From contig NZ_LR134116.1 of the NCBI RefSeq assembly GCF_900635455.1, forward strand, positions 1,674,001 through 1,738,000: a stretch of 64,000 nt of DNA, in the 5' to 3' direction. The notes beneath the pieces were generated by a model that saw only the letters and a program-made list of their open reading frames with translations, searched no databases and was not told the DNA's origin. The position numbers were made by a program, and so were the translations under genes. Shown here in pieces: positions 39,054-48,490 of this stretch. The DNA is from Yersinia intermedia. Its GTDB lineage: Bacteria; Pseudomonadota; Gammaproteobacteria; Enterobacterales; Enterobacteriaceae. How positions within the stretch are numbered: the stretch's first letter is position 1; each line of letters opens with the position of its first letter.

Positions 39054-40580
39054 ATGACTCAGCAAAATACTAAAATCCCAGTGCAGCAGGGTGCGCAGCG
39101 TTTACGCCGGGAGCTTAAATCACGGCATTTAGCCATGATTGCTATCGGTGGATCTATTGGTACCGGTTTGTTTGTTGCCTCCGGGGCAACGGTATCGCAA
39201 GCAGGCCCAGGTGGAGCATTGCTCTCCTATGCATTGATTGGCCTGATGGTTTATTTCCTGATGACCAGTCTTGGTGAACTGGCGGCGTTTATGCCGGTAT
39301 CAGGCTCATTCTCAACATACGGTTCCAAATACGTTGAGGAAGGCTTCGGCTTCGCCCTTGGTTGGAACTACTGGTATAACTGGGCCGTTACTATCGCTGT
39401 TGACTTGGTCGCGGCACAATTGGTAATGAATTACTGGTTCCCAGACGCTCCCGGCTGGATCTGGAGTGCGCTGTTCCTCGCCCTGATGTTTTTACTGAAC
39501 TACATATCAGTAAAAGGCTTTGGTGAAGCGGAGTACTGGTTCTCACTGATTAAAGTCACCACGGTCATTATTTTCATCATTATTGGTGTAATGATGATTA
39601 GCGGCATTATGAAAGGCGGTGAGAGTGCAGGTTGGCACAACTGGACCATCGGCGATGCCCCCTTTGCGGGTGGCTTCTCGGCGATGATTGGTGTGGCAAT
39701 GATTGTTGGTTTCTCCTTCCAGGGCACTGAACTGATCGGTATTGCGGCTGGTGAATCAAAAGATCCAGGCAAAAATATTCCGCGTGCAGTGCGCAAGGTG
39801 TTCTGGCGTATTCTGCTGTTCTATATCTTTGCCATTTTGATTATCAGCCTGATTATTCCGTATACCGATCCAAGTCTGTTACGCAATGATGTTAAAGATA
39901 TCAGTGTTAGCCCATTCACGCTGGTATTCCAGAATGCAGGTTTGTTGTCAGCGGCAGCAGTAATGAATGCGGTTATCCTGACGGCCGTTTTGTCAGCCGG
40001 TAATTCGGGGATGTATGCCTCAACCCGTATGCTGTTTACTCTGGCTTCAGAAGGTAAAGCGCCACGTATCTTTGCCAAGCTGTCTAAGGGGGGAGTGCCA
40101 CGTAATGCACTGTATGCCACCACGGTAGTTGCTGGATTGTGCTTCCTAAGTTCAATGTTTGGTAACCAGACCGTGTATCTGTGGTTACTTAATACGTCAG
40201 GTATGACAGGCTTTATCGCTTGGTTGGGCATTGCTATCAGCCATTACCGTTTCCGCCGTGGTTATATGATGCAAGGCCGTGACTTGAACGACTTACCGTA
40301 TCAGTCCGGTTTCTTCCCAATAGGGCCAATTTTTGCCTTCGTACTGTGCTTGATTATTACCTTAGGGCAGAATTATCAGGCCTTCCTACAAGACCGCATT
40401 GATTGGTATGGCGTGACTGCAACCTATATTGGTATTCCATTATTCCTGGTGATTTGGTTCGGCTATAAATTGAGTCGTGGTACTAAGGTTATCAAATACC
40501 AAGAGATGGAATTCCCGAAATGGCGTGATGACAGTGAAGATAATCTTGAGCCGACAAAACCGGTGATGACTTCTGACTAG
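39054..40580 (+). CDS. lysP: Lysine-specific permease LysP
   Basis: APC-superfamily lysine:proton symporter with 12 membrane helices, which in E. coli also senses lysine for CadC. It has 508 residues, about 20 longer than E. coli, mostly at the C-terminus (ends in a charged tail PKWRDDSEDNLEPTK). Diagnostic segments are RRELKSRHLAMIAIGGSIGTGLFVASGATVSQAGPGGALLSYALIGLMVYFLMTSLGELA, GFSFQGTELIGIAAGESKDPGKNIPRAVRKVFWRI and AVLSAGNSGMYASTRMLFTLA. Ribosome site AGGG. Followed by a terminator. Confidence 0.95.
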   Translation: MTQQNTKIPVQQGAQRLRRELKSRHLAMIAIGGSIGTGLFVASGATVSQAGPGGALLSYALIGLMVYFLMTSLGELAAFMPVSGSFSTYGSKYVEEGFGFALGWNYWYNWAVTIAVDLVAAQLVMNYWFPDAPGWIWSALFLALMFLLNYISVKGFGEAEYWFSLIKVTTVIIFIIIGVMMISGIMKGGESAGWHNWTIGDAPFAGGFSAMIGVAMIVGFSFQGTELIGIAAGESKDPGKNIPRAVRKVFWRILLFYIFAILIISLIIPYTDPSLLRNDVKDISVSPFTLVFQNAGLLSAAAVMNAVILTAVLSAGNSGMYASTRMLFTLASEGKAPRIFAKLSKGGVPRNALYATTVVAGLCFLSSMFGNQTVYLWLLNTSGMTGFIAWLGIAISHYRFRRGYMMQGRDLNDLPYQSGFFPIGPIFAFVLCLIITLGQNYQAFLQDRIDWYGVTATYIGIPLFLVIWFGYKLSRGTKVIKYQEMEFPKWRDDSEDNLEPTKPVMTSD

Positions 40581-40617
40581 CTTTTAGTCGCAGTCGAAAT
40601 TAAGCCATAGTGATGGC

Positions 40618-40646
40618 AGGGCGATAATCTTATCGCCCTTTTTTTT
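40618..40646 (+). terminator. Rho-independent terminator of lysP
   Basis: AGGGCGATAA pairs with TTATCGCCCT around a short loop, followed by a long T-run (TTTTTTTT). Confidence 0.9.
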
Positions 40647-40799
40647 GGTTGTGGATTGGTTATTATTTGAGCAGGTAATTTCGCTAATTTCCCTTTATTC
40701 TCCTTCTGAGTGGAAGTGGTAATCAGGCTTATTGATTAAATAATATTATAAAATAAGCATTTACATCGAATTATATTGAATTGCTTATCGTAATCTTAT

Positions 40800-40814
40800 T
40801 GATAAGTATTATCA
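40800..40814. promoter_or_regulatory. Fur box upstream of cirA
   Basis: TGATAAGTATTATCA matches the 7-1-7 Fur motif TGATAAT-N-ATTATCA at 13 of 14 informative positions. A loose -35 (TTGAAT, about 40777-40782) and AT-rich -10 region overlap it. It indicates iron-dependent control, but lies about 485 bases before the cirA start, implying a long leader. Confidence 0.75.
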
Positions 40815-40857
40815 TTTGTTTTATTGTTAGCGCCATCTTACAAGGAAGAGTTAGGGG

Positions 40858-40998
40858 ATGAGGGTGCAATTGTTGTCACGGAGTATGGACAAAGGCTTAA
40901 GTATCAGCCTGTTGCCAGGCTGCACACTAACGACAGGTCATCGTGCTTTGGCTGTGCTGGTAAAGGCAACAAGGCCGATGTTACCGGTAATAATATAG
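40858..40998 (+). CDS. Possible 46-codon small ORF in the cirA leader
   Basis: An ATG at 40858 has AAGGAAGAG about eight bases upstream and opens a 46-codon frame (MRVQLLSRSMDKG..., rich in L, T and R). A second overlapping frame (from TTG at 40824, 62 codons, containing SSCFGCAGKGNKADV) is open across the same bases. Neither resembles HemP or any protein I know. It lies directly downstream of the Fur-controlled promoter, so it could be a leader peptide, a remnant or noise. Confidence 0.25.
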   Translation: MRVQLLSRSMDKGLSISLLPGCTLTTGHRALAVLVKATRPMLPVII

Positions 40999-41011
40999 GC
41001 TTGGTACTTTA

Positions 41012-41103
41012 AGCCATGGGTTGTTAGCGATGTTCGTTCACCTGATTCACTTACTTATGTGAGCACTGAAGGGCGCGATTTATCCGTGACGCTAACTACT
41101 TGG
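41012..41103. repeat. Degenerate ERIC-like remnant in the cirA leader
   Basis: Contains recognisable but altered ERIC pieces (GGGTTGTTAGCGATGTTCGT, CTGATTCACTTACTTATGTGAGC) and ends without the usual terminus. Downstream, TTCGGC...GCCGGAA (about 41143-41161) forms a further small hairpin. Confidence 0.5.
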
Positions 41104-41299
41104 ATATATTTTGGTTGTAACAGGTTTCATAAAATAATAATTCGGCAGAAAGAGCCGGAAGCGATATTTCTGCTGTAGTGAGCTATTGCCGACATTTATA
41201 AAAATAAATTTTCACCTGCCCGCCAGGCGGCATTACTGCAAGTAAAAATCGCTGGCGGAAAAGGTTGTGGATAAATTTACACCTCATGGAGATCGTGTA

Positions 41300-43291
41300 A
41301 TGGTTAAGGTTAATAAGGGTTTTAGAAAATCTCACAGTGCGGCATTAGTGATAGCTGCAATTATCTCATCTCAGGCATCTGCCGCTGAAACAAAAAGCCC
41401 CACGACAACTGACACGATGGTTGTTACGGCATCAGGCTTTCAACAACGTATCCAAGACTCTGCGGCGTCTATTTCTGTGGTTACTCGTGAGCAGATTGAA
41501 AATAAAGCCTACAGTGATATTACCGATGCGTTGAAAGATGTTCCCGGCGTTGTTGTAACCGGTGGTGGTAGCCACAGTGATATCAGTATTCGTGGTATGT
41601 CTGCTAAATACACCCTGATTCTGGTGGATGGTAAACGTGTTGATACCCGTGGCACTCGCCCTAACAGCGACGGTTCCGGTATTGAGCAAGGCTGGCTGCC
41701 ACCGCTTGCCGCCATTGAGCGCATTGAAGTTGTACGTGGCCCAATGTCCTCATTATATGGTTCGGATGCCATGGGGGGGGTGATCAACGTTATTACCCGT
41801 AAGGTGGGTAAAGCGTGGCATGGCACGGTGCGCGCAGATGCCACCTTGCAGGAAAATTCAGACTCTGGCGATATATATCAGACTAATGCTTACGCTTCTG
41901 GCCCATTAATTGATGGCTTGCTGGGATTAAAAGTTAGCGGGCTTCTCTCGCATCGTAGCGAAGATAAGATAGTCGATGGCTACAATGAGCAGCGCCTGAG
42001 AAACGGTGCGGCGACATTTACATTGACCCCTGATGATCAAAACGAGTTTGATTTTGATATCGGCCATTATGTGCAGGACAGAAACTCAACTGCCGGGCGT
42101 TCAGTCGCCTTAAACGGTAAAAGCAGTGATGTGCAATATGACCGTAATAATTATGCAGTTACCCACCACGGTTATTATGATTTCGGTAATTCCACCAGTT
42201 ATGTTCAGCGAGATGAAACCCGTAACCCATCGCGTAACATGAAGAGTGTTGATAATCTTTTTAATAGCCAAACCTCATTCCTGTTCGATAGCCATACCTT
42301 AATTCTTGGCGGTCAGTATCGCTATGAAGAGTTGAGCGACAAAGGTAACCAATTAGCCTCCGCCAAAGATTTGACTAAATTAACTCGCTGGAGTTGGGCG
42401 TTATTTGCTGAAGACGAATGGCAGATGACCAATGATTTCGCGTTGACCGGCGGTGTCCGTATGGATCAGGACGAAAACTACGGTACTCACTGGACACCAC
42501 GGTTATACGGTGTCTGGCATTTGGCCGAACAATGGACATTAAAGGGCGGGGTATCCGGTGGTTATCGCTCACCTGATTTGCGCCAGGCAACAGAAAACTG
42601 GGGGCAAATCACCGGGGGCCGTGGCGATCCGGCCATCATTATCGGCAACGCCAACCTGAAACCAGAAAGAAGTCTCAGCCAGGAAATTGGCGTGCTGTGG
42701 GATGATCAGGGCGGTATGAATGCCGGTGTTACACTGTTTAATACTGATTTTAAAGATAAAATCACCGAGGTGCGCCGTTGTACCGATACCACGGGCAATG
42801 CATCCGGCCAATGTATGATCAATGGTACCAACTATAAATTTATTAGTGATCGTACCAACGTGGATAAAGCCATGACCCGAGGTGTGGAAGCGACCTTCGG
42901 TTGGGAAATCAATAAAGCCTGGTCACTGACATCTAACTACACCTTCACACAATCTGAACAGAAAAGCGGGCAATTCTCTGGTCAGCCGTTGAACCAGATG
43001 CCTAAGCACATGTTGAACGGTACACTCAACTGGCAAACAAGCGAAGAACTGGCTACCTGGATACGTGCCAACTACCGTGGCAAAACCTCAGAGTACCTCA
43101 GCCGCACCAGTATGGGAGCGAGCACACCATCCTATACTTTTGTCGATTTAGGGGCTAACTATCAACTAACCAAAGAGTTCCGTTTGATGGGCGGGGTGTA
43201 TAACGTACTAGATAAACGAGTGGATATCGAAGTTAACGATAAAGTGCTGGATGGGCGTCGTTATATGGTTGGTGCCAGCTACGATTTCTAA
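41300..43291 (+). CDS. cirA: TonB-dependent catecholate siderophore receptor CirA
   Basis: Outer-membrane receptor for catecholate iron chelates (and colicin Ia/Ib in E. coli). It has 663 residues, exactly the E. coli CirA length, from the ATG with GGAG eight bases upstream; the longer frame starts at GTG. Signal peptide ends ASA/AE. The TonB box is DTMVVTAS. The plug domain (YSDITDALKDVPGVVVTGGG, ISIRGMSAKYTLILVDGKRVDTRGTRPN, IERIEVVRGPMSSLYGSDAMGGVINVIT) is followed by a 22-strand barrel ending in YMVGASYDF with terminal Phe. Synteny with lysP supports the name. Confidence 0.9.
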   Translation: MVKVNKGFRKSHSAALVIAAIISSQASAAETKSPTTTDTMVVTASGFQQRIQDSAASISVVTREQIENKAYSDITDALKDVPGVVVTGGGSHSDISIRGMSAKYTLILVDGKRVDTRGTRPNSDGSGIEQGWLPPLAAIERIEVVRGPMSSLYGSDAMGGVINVITRKVGKAWHGTVRADATLQENSDSGDIYQTNAYASGPLIDGLLGLKVSGLLSHRSEDKIVDGYNEQRLRNGAATFTLTPDDQNEFDFDIGHYVQDRNSTAGRSVALNGKSSDVQYDRNNYAVTHHGYYDFGNSTSYVQRDETRNPSRNMKSVDNLFNSQTSFLFDSHTLILGGQYRYEELSDKGNQLASAKDLTKLTRWSWALFAEDEWQMTNDFALTGGVRMDQDENYGTHWTPRLYGVWHLAEQWTLKGGVSGGYRSPDLRQATENWGQITGGRGDPAIIIGNANLKPERSLSQEIGVLWDDQGGMNAGVTLFNTDFKDKITEVRRCTDTTGNASGQCMINGTNYKFISDRTNVDKAMTRGVEATFGWEINKAWSLTSNYTFTQSEQKSGQFSGQPLNQMPKHMLNGTLNWQTSEELATWIRANYRGKTSEYLSRTSMGASTPSYTFVDLGANYQLTKEFRLMGGVYNVLDKRVDIEVNDKVLDGRRYMVGASYDF

Positions 43292-43292
43292 T

Positions 43293-43490
43293 CTCCCTTT
43301 GTCCTTGAAGCCACAGGGTTGTTAGCAGCGTTCACTCACCCGAATCACTTGACTGCGTAAGTGATTCGGGATTAATGAGCCGCCTCCTTGAGGCTCACCC
43401 TGCGGGCTAGCATGAATGCTGTTCAAATCGGTTCCCGACCGATTTGTCATTCACTTGCTGCCTACCTGTGACTCCAATGACTTTGGGTAC
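43293..43490. repeat. ERIC repeat with ~65-bp insertion, second copy
   Basis: ERIC halves (CCTTGAAGCCACAGGGTTGT, CACCCGAATCACTTGACTGC; then CTTGCTGCCTACCTGTGACT, TGACTTTGGGTAC) flank the same insert as at 12907, in the other orientation. That insert contains TGAGCCGCC, GGCTCACCCTGCGGGCTAGC and CAAATCGGTTCCCGACCGAT. It begins two bases past the cirA stop. Confidence 0.85.
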
Positions 43491-43590
43491 TCCCTTTGTC
43501 CTTGAAGCCACAGGGTTGTTAGCAACGTTCACTCACCCGAATCACTTGATTGAGTAAGTGATTCGGGATTAAGGCGCCTTTTGAGGCCCC
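43491..43590. repeat. Truncated ERIC copy in tandem
   Basis: Repeats the left half of the previous element nearly exactly (CCTTTGTCCTTGAAGCCACA, then GGGTTGTTAGCAACGTTCAC), with the central palindrome CGAATCACTTGATTGAGTAAGTG. It then breaks into AAGGCGCCTTTTGAGGCC. It mirrors the full-plus-truncated tandem at 9611-9812. Confidence 0.75.
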
Positions 43591-43600
43591 TCCTGCATAA

Positions 43601-44221
43601 TTAACTCAAACCAATATCAATCACTTTTTGGAATGCGGCGCGTTGTGACACACTGTGATACCAACGTTCCACGTTCGGCAGTGGTGGGCGCTCGATAGAC
43701 AGGTTAAACCAGGCATAGGCCAGGCATCCCAACGGGATATCCCCGATACCGAATTTATCACCAGACAGATAGGCTTGTTTCTCAAGCGCTTGATCGGCAA
43801 TCGCCATCAGGGTATTGAGTTGTGTCATACCTTGGGCAATTTTCACTTTATCCTGCTGTTCTGGTGGTGTGCGTACCAACCCGATAAACACGGCTTTAAA
43901 CGGCTCCGCCATGCTGGAGGTGGCCCAATCCATCCACTTCTCTGCGCTTGCACGTAACCGCGCATCAGGTAAATAGAGTGTTCCATCGCCATATTGTGCG
44001 GCCAAATAGCGGACAATAGTATTGGATTCCCACAAGATGAAATCATCATCTTGCAGGCAAGGGATCAGACCATTTGGATTCATTGAACGATAAAGGGGAT
44101 CGTTTAGCTTGCCATATTGCCCGCCGACATCAATACGCTGATAGCTAATGCCCAGTTCCTCCAAACACCAAAGTACTTTTTTGACATTGGTCGAGTTATT
44201 CCTGCCCCAAACAGTCAACAT
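43601..44221 (-). CDS. Glutathione S-transferase family protein
   Basis: 206 residues from the ATG with GAGGGG six bases upstream. An N-terminal thioredoxin-like GST domain (MLTVWGRNNSTNVKKVLWCLEELGISYQRIDVGG; the Asn/Ser motif RNNSTNV sits at the active site; MNPNGLIPCLQDDDFILWESNTIVRYLAAQYG forms the glutathione site). A helical C-terminal domain (EKWMDWATSSM, FGIGDIPLGCLAYAWF) follows. It probably conjugates or reduces with glutathione; substrate unknown. The next gene upstream on the same strand ends 57 bases away, so they may be co-transcribed. Confidence 0.9.
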   Translation of the reverse strand: MLTVWGRNNSTNVKKVLWCLEELGISYQRIDVGGQYGKLNDPLYRSMNPNGLIPCLQDDDFILWESNTIVRYLAAQYGDGTLYLPDARLRASAEKWMDWATSSMAEPFKAVFIGLVRTPPEQQDKVKIAQGMTQLNTLMAIADQALEKQAYLSGDKFGIGDIPLGCLAYAWFNLSIERPPLPNVERWYHSVSQRAAFQKVIDIGLS

Positions 44222-44277
44222 ATAATCCCCTCTATTTATTTGATTTTTATCTACCAATCCACTCAGAGCAAAGGTAT

Positions 44278-44937
44278 TTAACGCCGTTGCCAATGGTGGA
44301 TATCCCAGTCATGCAGAATCGCCAAATCCACTAATTCAGTACCGGGATTAATCACCGCCGCACGATCGACATATTCCAGCAGCGGTTTGTCATTAATTGA
44401 GTCGCTGTAGCCGTAGGTATGCTGAAAATCTAACTCAGGTGACGCCATAAGCCACTGTTTTAACCGTTCTACTTTGCCTTCACGGTAAGTCAGCGTGCCA
44501 TAGGTCTTGCCGGTATAGCGGTTATTTTCCACCGCAACACCGATAGATAATGCCGCATTGGCCGCGAAATGCTGCGCAATCGGGGTTACTAAGTGTTCGC
44601 CAGTGGCTGAAATAATCACAATATAATCCCCGCGATCACGGTGCCAGGCCAGTAGTTTCCTGGCTTGCGGATAAATCCGAGGCAGAATGTCACGCTCGAT
44701 AAAACGCTCAACCCAGCCAGCAACTTCAGCCGTATGCTTGCCTATCAAAGGCGACAAGGTCGACTCCATATAACAGGACATCGACAGTTGCCCCTGATAG
44801 TACTGTTTCATCAAATACTGTTCTTGTTCTGCCAGTTCGCTGGGGGCCAACCCCTTATCAACCAGCCAACGGAGCCAAAGGCCAGAACTATCATCGCTGA
44901 TCAGCGTTTCATCGAGATCAAACAAGGCTAAGTCCAT
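44278..44937 (-). CDS. HAD-IB family phosphatase
   Basis: Haloacid-dehalogenase hydrolase of 219 residues, subclass IB (SerB/CicA-like). Motif I is ALFDLDETLISDD with nucleophile Asp and general acid Asp. Motif II is IVIISATGE. The lysine of motif III is in YREGKVERLKQWL, and motif IV is YGYSDSINDKPLLEYVD. A cap with several helices follows motif I. The ribosome site is strong (GGAGGTGA). The substrate is likely a phosphorylated small molecule, but cannot be read from sequence. Confidence 0.88.
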   Translation of the reverse strand: MDLALFDLDETLISDDSSGLWLRWLVDKGLAPSELAEQEQYLMKQYYQGQLSMSCYMESTLSPLIGKHTAEVAGWVERFIERDILPRIYPQARKLLAWHRDRGDYIVIISATGEHLVTPIAQHFAANAALSIGVAVENNRYTGKTYGTLTYREGKVERLKQWLMASPELDFQHTYGYSDSINDKPLLEYVDRAAVINPGTELVDLAILHDWDIHHWQRR

Positions 44938-45513
44938 TAAGTCACCTCCAGGCGGACAAAAGGAGTGAAGTGAAACCTAACAGTGCATGTGCCGGACATC
45001 TGCAACTCCCCAACGGGAAAAAGGGTATCAAGCGTTAAGCTAATACTTTATAGCAAAACATGGAAGCTTACTTCGTGCCACAGGGTTGTTAGCTCACCCC
45101 TATACACTTATGGGCGGCAGATTATCTGAATATTAAGACAAAGTAATGACTCTGATACTCAATATCACAAGGCGGTGGTGCGGCATTGGTATCAGTAATG
45201 AAAGAAATAACATAGAACGGATTGGTATTGGTGAGTTACTGAGTTTCGGTGTTAATTATTTATATCGTTTGGATATAGATTGTTAAGTATCTAGTCGAGA
45301 ACGCTCTTAAAACTGCTTTTTATCCTTAACACGACAGGTTATTAACGCGGTTTGTCACTAAACGCCTGATGGCTAAAGAAAGAGTGTTGTCGTCTGTCTG
45401 CTTTCACCCCACAGCCCAGGAGCTGATTATGCTGATTATTCGTTTATATGGTTGTCCAGTTTTCATTGGTTCTGAGCAAAAAAAACAACCGATTGAAAAT
45501 CCTGGAGTGAAAC
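44938..45513. other. Long intergenic region before the oxygenase gene
   Basis: About 575 bases. A short ERIC-like remnant (GCCACAGGGTTGTTAGCTCA, about 45076-45095) is the only repeat trace. A 60-codon frame from 45369 overlaps the oxygenase start and has no ribosome site. The region must hold the oxygenase promoter; no MetJ box or riboswitch was recognised. Confidence 0.4.
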
Positions 45514-46581
45514 ATGAGTCATCAAACACTAAGCAACCCATTATTAGCTAATCCATCGGCAGTTAGCCGATTATCTGCCGACACATTACCACTATTGGAT
45601 CTTTCTCTGCTTAATGGCAGTGAAACTGAACGCCAGGCATTCTTAGTCGCTTTACGCCATGCCGCACGAGATATTGGATTCTTTTATCTCACCGGACATG
45701 GCATAGACCCCACGTTATTACAAAAAATCCAAACGTTATCCCGTGAGTTTTTTGCCCTGCCTGATGAAGACAAACTGGCGGTGGCCATGGTGCGCTCTCC
45801 GCATTTCCGTGGCTATAACCGCGCGGCTTCTGAGTTAACGCGAGGCCTACCGGATTGGCGCGAGCAGTTCGATATTGGTGCGGAAAGAGCACCATTACCG
45901 CAAACGCCAGATACGCCAAGTTGGGCGCGGCTGCAAGGCCCAAACCAATGGCCAGCGGCATTGCCGGAATTAAAACCAACACTACTGCAATGGCAGCGGG
46001 AAATGACCGGAATGGCACTGTGCTTGCTGCGGGCTTTCGCGCTGGCATTGGAACTGGATGAACATGCATTTGATGAGTTGTATGGCGATCAACCTAATGA
46101 ACATATCAAGTTGATTCGCTATCCAGGGCGTGAAACCACACAAAGCGGGCAGGGTGTCGGTGCGCATAAAGACTCCGGTTTCCTCAGTTTCTTATTACAA
46201 GACAAGCAACGCGGTTTGCAGGTGGAGGTAGAGGAAGGGCGCTGGATTGATGCCGCACCACAACCCGGCACCTTTGTGGTCAATATCGGGGAACTGCTGG
46301 AGCTGGCCAGTAATGGTTATCTGCGCGCCACGGTTCATCGGGTGGAAACCCCCCCGGCCGGTACTGACCGCTTGTCCATTGCCTTCTTCCTTGGTGCGCG
46401 TCTGGATGCGGTGGTTCCGTTGTATCAACTGCCCGCAGATCTGGTGGCGCAAGCGCGTGGGCCAGCCAGCGACCCAGACAACCCGCTGTTTCGTGATGTT
46501 GGGCTTAATTATCTCAAGGGCCGTTTGCGCTCTCATCCCGATGTTGCCGAGCGTTACTACCCTGCGCAACTGAAACTGTAG
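45514..46581 (+). CDS. 2-oxoglutarate/Fe(II)-type oxygenase, isopenicillin-N-synthase-like family
   Basis: Non-haem iron oxygenase of 355 residues. An N-terminal DIOX_N region (LPLLDLSLLNGSETERQAFLVALRHAARDIGFFYLTGHGID) precedes the catalytic jelly roll. The metal triad is visible as HxD in GVGAHKDSGFLSFLLQD and a distal His in LRATVHRVETPP, with the 2-oxoglutarate RxS in TDRLSIAFFLG. GGAG sits seven bases before the start. It is followed after 92 bases by a MetQNI-type importer in the same direction. The oxygenase may process the imported sulfur compound, but the substrate is unknown. Confidence 0.88.
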   Translation: MSHQTLSNPLLANPSAVSRLSADTLPLLDLSLLNGSETERQAFLVALRHAARDIGFFYLTGHGIDPTLLQKIQTLSREFFALPDEDKLAVAMVRSPHFRGYNRAASELTRGLPDWREQFDIGAERAPLPQTPDTPSWARLQGPNQWPAALPELKPTLLQWQREMTGMALCLLRAFALALELDEHAFDELYGDQPNEHIKLIRYPGRETTQSGQGVGAHKDSGFLSFLLQDKQRGLQVEVEEGRWIDAAPQPGTFVVNIGELLELASNGYLRATVHRVETPPAGTDRLSIAFFLGARLDAVVPLYQLPADLVAQARGPASDPDNPLFRDVGLNYLKGRLRSHPDVAERYYPAQLKL

Positions 46582-46673
46582 GGATTGGAGAAGTTCATCG
46601 CGGATCGTCTGCTGGCAATCTATCCACAGCACTGATTTTTTGGGTAGCTTGAATTAAAAACTTTATTTTTGGG

Positions 46674-47507
46674 ATGATGATAATGACTAAAACACGTATT
46701 TCTGGCCTGATTAGTACCGCCTTGCTGACCGCATTGGTGTCTTCTTTTAGTTTATCGGCGCAGGCAGCCGAAGCGCTGCGGGTCGCCGCCGATCCGGTGC
46801 CTCATGCGGAAATTCTGCAATTTGTGCAAAAACTCGATCCCTCTCTGAACCTGAAAGTCATTGAGATCCCTAATGGGGTGAACTCGAATGAGTTGCTGGC
46901 TCACGGTGATGTTGATGCCAACTATTTCCAGCATGTGCCTTATCTACATTCGCAGGAGCAGGCGCTGGGGCAAAAATTTGCTGTGGCCGCAACGGTGCAT
47001 ATTGAGCCACTTGGCGTCTATTCCCACAAACATAAAACCTTTGCTGATGTTCCGCAAAATGGCACGGTGGCAGTGCCGAATAACGTGACTAACCTCAGCC
47101 GTGCGCTCTATTTACTGAAAGATCAGGGGTTGATTACCTTGAAACCGGGCTTTGCCGATCCGGCTAAAAATCAGGCGACGCCGAAGGATATTGCGGACAA
47201 TCCAAAGCATCTGAAAATTTTAGAAATTGAATCACCACAAATTCCTCGCTCATTGGATGATGTTGATTTAGCAGTGATTAATGGTAACTATGCGCTGGAA
47301 GCAGGGCTTAATCCGGCGAAAGATGCATTAGGGCTGGAGAAAGCAGCCGGTAACCCTTATGCCAATATTCTGGTTACCACGCCAGCGCTGGCCAGTGATC
47401 CACGGATCAAACAATTGGCGAAAGACTTGCAGTCACCCGAAGTGGCAAAATTTATCACTGAGAAATACGCCGGTTCAGTTATCCCTGTGGCAGGCGTTAA
47501 ATCATGA
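46674..47507 (+). CDS. MetQ/NlpA-family substrate-binding protein
   Basis: Periplasmic binding protein of a methionine-type ABC importer, 277 residues. The signal peptide ends AQAAEAL. There is no lipobox cysteine, so unlike E. coli MetQ it would be a soluble periplasmic protein. Family blocks are [80 protein letters not shown] and [24 protein letters not shown]. The start could be the ATG at 46674 or the in-frame ATG at 46683. Its stop overlaps the ATPase start (ATGA). Confidence 0.88.
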   Translation: MMIMTKTRISGLISTALLTALVSSFSLSAQAAEALRVAADPVPHAEILQFVQKLDPSLNLKVIEIPNGVNSNELLAHGDVDANYFQHVPYLHSQEQALGQKFAVAATVHIEPLGVYSHKHKTFADVPQNGTVAVPNNVTNLSRALYLLKDQGLITLKPGFADPAKNQATPKDIADNPKHLKILEIESPQIPRSLDDVDLAVINGNYALEAGLNPAKDALGLEKAAGNPYANILVTTPALASDPRIKQLAKDLQSPEVAKFITEKYAGSVIPVAGVKS

Positions 47508-48490
47508 TTAGCATCGAACGCCTGAGTAAAACCTATCCGCAAGGAGGGCTGCCAATGGTGGCCCTGGAGGATGTCTCGCTTGAGATCCCAACAGGCTCGG
47601 TGTTCGGCATTATTGGCCGCAGCGGGGCGGGTAAAAGTACCTTAATCCGTTGTTTAAACCTACTGGAACGGCCCACTTCGGGCCGTATTCAAGTGGATGG
47701 CCGGGAATTAACCACACTTTCTGACCGTGAGTTGCGCCTGCAACGGCAAAATATCGGCATGATTTTCCAAAATTTCCATTTACTCCATTCGCGTAATGTA
47801 TGGGACAACATCGCCGTTGGCTTGGAAATTATTGGGATGCCCAAACCACAACGCCAACAACGAGTTGCCGAGTTATTGGATTTGGTTGGTTTGATTGACA
47901 AGGCTTATGCTTTCCCCTCGCAGTTATCGGGCGGACAAAAACAGCGCGTGGGAATTGCCCGAGCGCTGGCCGCCAAACCGTCATATCTGTTATCTGATGA
48001 AGCGACTAGCGCGCTGGACCCTGAAACCACGGCATCGATCCTGGCATTGCTCAGTGATATCAATCGCCAACTTGGATTGACCATCGTACTGATCACTCAC
48101 GAGTTGGAGGTGGTGAAATCCATCTGTGATAGTGCAGCACTGTTGGAGCGGGGGCGGGTGGTAGAAACCGGCGCTATTGCTGAATTACTGGCATCAAAAC
48201 ATTCCCGCTTAGGGCGCTCGTTATTGCCCGCCCGTGGCCCGGCGTCGTTGTCTGGTGCGCCAGTGGCGGAGTTAACCTTTTTCGATACCTTATCGGCGTC
48301 CCCCGTGCTCAGTGAGTTGGCGCAGCAACATGCGGTGGGAGTAACCCTACTTGGCGGTGGGGTGGAATCGATTGGTGGTCAGCGGGTTGGGCGCTTGCAG
48401 GTTGATTTCAGCCACCCAGATGGCGGGTTGAATTTAGCTGAGGTCTTACAATTTCTTAATGAGCGTGGCGTGAGGGCAGAACTGATATGA
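47504..48490 (+). CDS. MetN-type ABC ATPase
   Basis: ATP-binding subunit of the importer, 328 residues. Walker [11 protein letters not shown]-loop [10 protein letters not shown], signature [15 protein letters not shown], Walker [14 protein letters not shown] and the switch histidine in LITHELEV are all present. A C-terminal NIL-type domain (from about 245) suggests substrate feedback as in E. coli MetN. It overlaps both neighbours by four bases (ATGA at each end). Confidence 0.92.
   Translation: MISIERLSKTYPQGGLPMVALEDVSLEIPTGSVFGIIGRSGAGKSTLIRCLNLLERPTSGRIQVDGRELTTLSDRELRLQRQNIGMIFQNFHLLHSRNVWDNIAVGLEIIGMPKPQRQQRVAELLDLVGLIDKAYAFPSQLSGGQKQRVGIARALAAKPSYLLSDEATSALDPETTASILALLSDINRQLGLTIVLITHELEVVKSICDSAALLERGRVVETGAIAELLASKHSRLGRSLLPARGPASLSGAPVAELTFFDTLSASPVLSELAQQHAVGVTLLGGGVESIGGQRVGRLQVDFSHPDGGLNLAEVLQFLNERGVRAELI

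Noticed and set aside
41267..41299. Longer N-terminus for cirA starting at GTG
   Set aside because: The ATG at 41300 has a proper ribosome site and gives the standard signal peptide and the E. coli length.
45369..45551. 60-codon frame overlapping the start of the oxygenase gene
   Set aside because: No ribosome site and it overlaps the better-supported oxygenase start; likely chance.
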